Source: Monomorium pharaonis
Lineage: Eukaryota; Arthropoda; Insecta; Hymenoptera; Formicidae
DNA: 64,000 bases
Assembly: GCF_013373865.1 (NCBI RefSeq)
Contig: NC_050475.1
Span: 4,975,001-5,039,000 of the forward strand
Direction of reading: 5' to 3'
The notes under the pieces are model-generated. The model was not told where the DNA came from. It saw only the letters and a program-made list of their open reading frames with translations, and made no database searches. The translations under genes were made by a program, and so were the position numbers. Shown here one piece after another: positions 60,541-64,000 of this stretch (positions are counted from its first letter, which is position 1; the number at the start of each line of letters is the position of its first letter).

Positions 60541-60807
60541 TACGAAACGTGCTAAGCGATGAACAGAAATGAAAAAGAATTCTTTCCTCTCGAATATTCT
60601 TTCTTGTTGCTCGGTCGCTTTAGAAGACCGACACGTTTATCAATCTTCGTGGCAAGTCGCGTCGCACAAACGGACGGGAATCGCGCTGAGCATTGACAAA
60701 CCCGGGACGCCGGGTATGTTCATACGTTCGTTCGTTACACAAAAGGACACAGAATATCGCGGCCAGCTCATTTTCAAGGATCGTCGACCCCTCTCCCCGG
60801 TCGCGTT

Positions 60808-60906
60808 GATCATTAATTCTTCACTGTCCGCGTCGCGGTAGTTTTCATCCGAGATTCTCGCTCTTATTCCGTCGCCCTTTTGATTAAAGTCTTCATATTT
60901 TACGAA
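60808..60906 (+). repeat. Dispersed repeat, copy 3 of 3
   Basis: Shares GATCATTAATTCTTCACTGT, GCGTCGCGGTAGTT and TTGATTAAAGTCTTCATATT with copies 1 and 2. Confidence 0.5.
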
Positions 60907-61168
60907 CCTGTCCCGGGCGGAGTCGTGATGGCCGTGCGTGTGTGTTCGGGCCTCGGGCCGGCCGAAACAAATGGAAGGAAGGACCGGCGGCGCAAGGAGA
61001 GAAGCGGTATCAATGGTAATGGCCGTCCGAGCGGACTTATTTAGGGACGCATACGAAATTATGCTCGCGAGACACAACCGGGCTGCGGTTGAATAAAGAA
61101 AAAAGGATGTGCCGCGGCGTGCGGTGGGCCCTGCGTCGCGTTTGACAGATGTCAGGACAAAGTGAACG

Positions 61169-61184
61169 GAGAGAGAGGGAAAGA

Positions 61185-61217
<33 letters not shown>
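61169..61217. repeat. Imperfect (GA)n tract
   Basis: GA units with GGG, AA and CA interruptions. Confidence 0.93.
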
Positions 61218-61417
61218 TGCATAGCGAGGATGGTAGAGGAAGGGGTTTGCCCGCGATATCAGGCCGTGCGTGTTACATTTAGGTGATTGATGAGCGCGCT
61301 CAATGAGAATCACAGCTGGGTCGCGCACATATCTTCCCGCGCGGTCAAGTCCGCAGAGTCTAATCCAATGGTTAGCTCTGCAACATGATGTAGGTGTCTA
61401 GCTGGCATAAACGGGCC

Positions 61418-61444
61418 TTTCAGCCGATCGTGGATTGGCTGAAA
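61418..61444. repeat. Perfect hairpin TTTCAGCC-N11-GGCTGAAA
   Basis: An 8-bp perfect stem, 11-base loop, in the CpG-rich island. Confidence 0.65.
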
Positions 61445-61540
61445 TCGGCGGCCGTGTAATTTAGATAGATCTAATTGAAAAGCCAAGTGAATCTGCGCGC
61501 TGTACGTCCTACAAAAGTTAAATTGCATTCTCTCACAAAG

Positions 61541-63260
61541 AAATTATTCATTTTCCGCTAGATTATGTATATCAAAGATTCAATTGCGTAATGGGTTTTG
61601 TTATTAAAATCATTTCATAAATGGATTGTTCATGTAAAAAAAATTTTTTTTAGATAGCGTATTCTTTTCATAATTAAAAAAATTGCAGTAATAAATTCAG
61701 CCGTTTAAAAGGAATTGGCGAGCATCAAGAGTTTAATAATATTTTTAATATATTTAATGCCGTTTAATTTGTGATTTGATTCGACATCCACGGTTTGGGC
61801 TCATCCGCTGTACAATTGAAATGACAGAGATGATCCACGTCAAAAGAATATCCCGTTTTATTACGTCTATGCTCTTCGAGCGAATTAATGACTAACAATC
61901 AGTGTATATAAAAAAAAAAGATGATGGGCAGTACTTTATTCACTGTCACGCACATTGGCTCCACAACTGTCGGATTTTCCTCATGATCGCACTCACAGTG
62001 GTCGATCCCCTCTGCCGTCGGCATATCCCTGTCATAAACAAACCCCGAAGCGAGAAGATCAATAATGCCCAGGGACATTCTTACGCACCGCGGTTCCCGA
62101 ATTGGGATAGTTGCGAGAGATCATAAAGCGATTTGGTGTAGATACTGCCGCGGCGCAGTGATTGATCTGCACGCACGATAAACATTGCTCAGCCACGCCG
62201 CGAAATGACGTATGCATGCGTATTAATATCGGTGATGGAGGAACGCGGCCAGCTGCGCAACCATTGCAAATGCCGCGATGCCCGTTTGTCTCCGAGGATG
62301 GATTTCGCAGTTCGAAACAGTTCAAATAGGGACAACGCGTCTAATCGATCTTTCAGTCGTCTGGCGTGGCAGGCCTGCGCGTATTTAAATCAATCGTGTA
62401 AAAATAAAATTGCGACGTGTCTTCTCGGGATTTTCATTTTCATGTAGATTATCTTTAATTAATTTAAAGATTAATCGCTTTTATCATCCCGCAGATATAT
62501 GTCACCATCCTTAAAAAAAAAAGTCGTTTCTCTTCGTACACCCGTTCCATTTGTCGAATTTACTCGTGTTGGATTAATGTTCTGTACAATTGTAATAAAT
62601 GTTACGTTGTCTAATAAGAAACGTATAATTTGTAGACTTCCGAAAATTCAAAAGTTAAAATTTTTACAGTAATTATAAAATATAGCAAATTATCGTAATG
62701 TAAACCGTTAATTTTACTGTATTTAATGATAATTGTATTTCGAATATTGAAAGTTATTGAAAATATTTGGACAACGCGGCGGCGTTTCATCGCATTATTT
62801 ATCCCGATACATTTTAACGTAAGCAGCAGCATATCGATGATTGCATCGTGTGGATATTGTACATGCAGATTTCATATACGTTTTGTAGAGGACATACGGC
62901 GGTTCATGCGAGTATTATTTTCCGAACGATCGGCGAGCGAGGGACGGGCAGGAGGAGAGTCAACCACAGAGTTCGGATGGCGGCAGCTGAAATTTTATTC
63001 ACGCACAATAATTTGCATTCTGGCTCGCCGGGACAAGAACCCACATTATTAGCAGGTAGAATGGGATTGGCATCGAATTCGGATGCCAAAGAGAGAGAAG
63101 GAGGGGGGGGGGGAAGAGACCCCGATAACCGAAAGACCGCGAAGAGAGCAAAGGGGAGAGCGGAATCCATGCGGTTTCTTTGCCTCCGGTGATTCTGTAA
63201 TTAACTTTTTGTTAGCAGTACTCCTTCTACGTTTCTCGCTTGCTTGGAAGGCCTCTTGCC
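61541..63260. other. Alternating AT-rich and GC-richer DNA
   Basis: GC-richer at about 61770-62440 and 62740-63260. Overlapping frames of up to 114 codons on both strands are unsupported. A G-rich tract lies at 63091-63116. Confidence 0.45.
63091..63116. repeat. Purine tract with G-run
   Basis: GAGAGAAGGA passes into about 11 G residues, then AAGAGA. Confidence 0.85.
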
Positions 63261-63781
63261 TTCTTTATATACGCGTAAAATTATCCTGGAAAATTGCTAT
63301 CACAAATTATTTTAACGAAAATCACTTTATAACTCTCGAAATTTTATTAAGAAAATATGCCTGTGTATCAAAATATCAGGATTAAATCTTATTTAAATCA
63401 ATTGTTGGTTGGAAATTGGGATATATTAATTTTTTAAATAATTATATAGTATAAATTTACATCATTTATGGTAATTCGTTTAAATACAGACAAAGAAAAT
63501 GCCTCGTTGCAATACATTTATATAAAATTTTGTAATTTTGACAATTTAATAAATTAACTTCATATTATTTATATTTATATTTACCTCTTTAAATAATTAT
63601 TTCTGTAAGATTACAAAACTGCTATTGGTTATCAAGGAGCCTTTGTCGACGATAAAGAAATACTTTTTCACCACCTCTAATCGGCACGTAATAAAGAAGT
63701 TTTTCCAAAACTTCCCAATCGGTTTCAATTACAGCGCGGATCTGCTAGTCTCCCTCTGACGTTTCTTTTTATCACTCACAG
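63261..63781. other. AT-rich spacer ending in a pyrimidine tract
   Basis: AT-rich to about 63630. The last 35 bases form the polypyrimidine tract of the acceptor at 63781. Confidence 0.45.
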
Positions 63782-63834
63782 CCTTACCGGGATTAAACTC
63801 TTTCGCGCGCCGAGGGAAGACATGCCCTTTCGCG
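63782..63834 (+). CDS. Candidate internal exon (53 nt), unidentified
   Basis: A strong acceptor (GACGTTTCTTTTTATCACTCACAG region, ending at 63781) and a donor GCG|GTAAGA enclose 53 bases. Two of the three frames are open (LTGIKLFRAPREDMPFR, and a Gly/Arg-rich alternative), so coding frame cannot be chosen. A minus-strand donor-like CCG|GTAAGG overlaps its left end, a reminder that such sites arise by chance in this composition. It lies 166 bases from the window edge, so any next exon is outside. Confidence 0.35.
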
Positions 63835-64000
63835 GTAAGAATAGAGCCCTCTCTCCCTTCCATCCATCGCGCTCTCCCTGTCATTTCCGTCAAGGAGACT
63901 CGCCCGCGAAATTAAAGTCCCGGCAAGTCGGGCGAAAACTCTCATCGCCATGTTCATCGGAAAACGGCTCAGAACCCGGAGAAAGGCGTCGCTCGGGCGC
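63835..64000. other. CpG-rich window edge
   Basis: GC-rich sequence continuing past the window. Nothing recognised. Confidence 0.45.

Larger units (their letters stand above)
60541..61540. other. CpG-rich island
   Basis: Frames of 90 codons (plus) and 145 codons (minus) overlap at 60569-61077. It contains repeat copy 3, a GA tract and a hairpin. No splice pair found. Confidence 0.45.

Noticed and set aside
60640..61077. 145-codon minus frame
   Set aside because: Overlaps an open plus frame and a dispersed repeat copy in CpG-rich DNA. No domain or splice pair.

Overview
The window looks like eukaryotic nuclear DNA, most likely from an insect. Three things point that way: AT-rich spacer alternates with CpG-rich islands of 0.3-2 kb, (GA)n/(TC)n microsatellites are abundant, and no compact bacterial-style gene is present. 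An ant or other hymenopteran would fit the CpG-rich islands and GA repeats, but that is inference. No complete protein-coding gene, rRNA, tRNA or CRISPR array could be recognised. The long open frames sit in GC-rich islands or read through microsatellites, usually with competing frames, as expected by chance. The window is best read as introns and/or intergenic DNA of one or more large genes.

Two kinds of possible coding sequence were found by eye. The first is short segments with a strong 3' splice site, a strong 5' splice site and one or more open frames: minus strand 57761-57822, 42171-42236 (or 42171-42199) and 30772-30815; plus strand 28233-28315, 41534-41602 and 63782-63834. The three minus segments join in one open phase if the 29-nt form of the middle one is used. 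The second is coding-like stretches with a purine bias at codon position 1: 9619-9803, 13335-13545, 20173-20439, 43766-44077, 47847-48060 and 48917-49096. None was matched to a known family. They lie on both strands, so some must be chance or decayed mobile-element sequence.

The clearest structured object is a 1.7-kb foldback-type mobile element at 13783-15483. It has long inverted arms, 12 copies of the nonamer TGAGATGCT or its complement, three tandem ~165-bp units in the right arm against one inverted unit in the left, and a central 13-unit 10-bp minisatellite.

Layout: 1-13300, AT spacer with islands at about 0.55-1.1, 2.6-3.4, 3.7-4.6, 5.3-5.9, 7.4-7.8, 8.4-9.2, 9.8-10.5 and 11.4-11.8 kb; 13.3-15.5 kb, mobile-element zone; 15.5-17.2 kb, the longest microsatellites; 17-31 kb, mixed; 31-41.5 kb, the densest CpG-rich zone; 41.5-52 kb, mixed, with several coding-like stretches; 52-64 kb, islands separated by AT spacer, including a three-copy dispersed repeat at 59.1-60.9 kb. 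Other structured signals are a 21-bp-periodic TATCGAT array, clusters of short perfect hairpins, a near-perfect 38-bp GCC/GGC palindrome, a CACTGATT dyad cluster and a TAATTAAA-type cluster.
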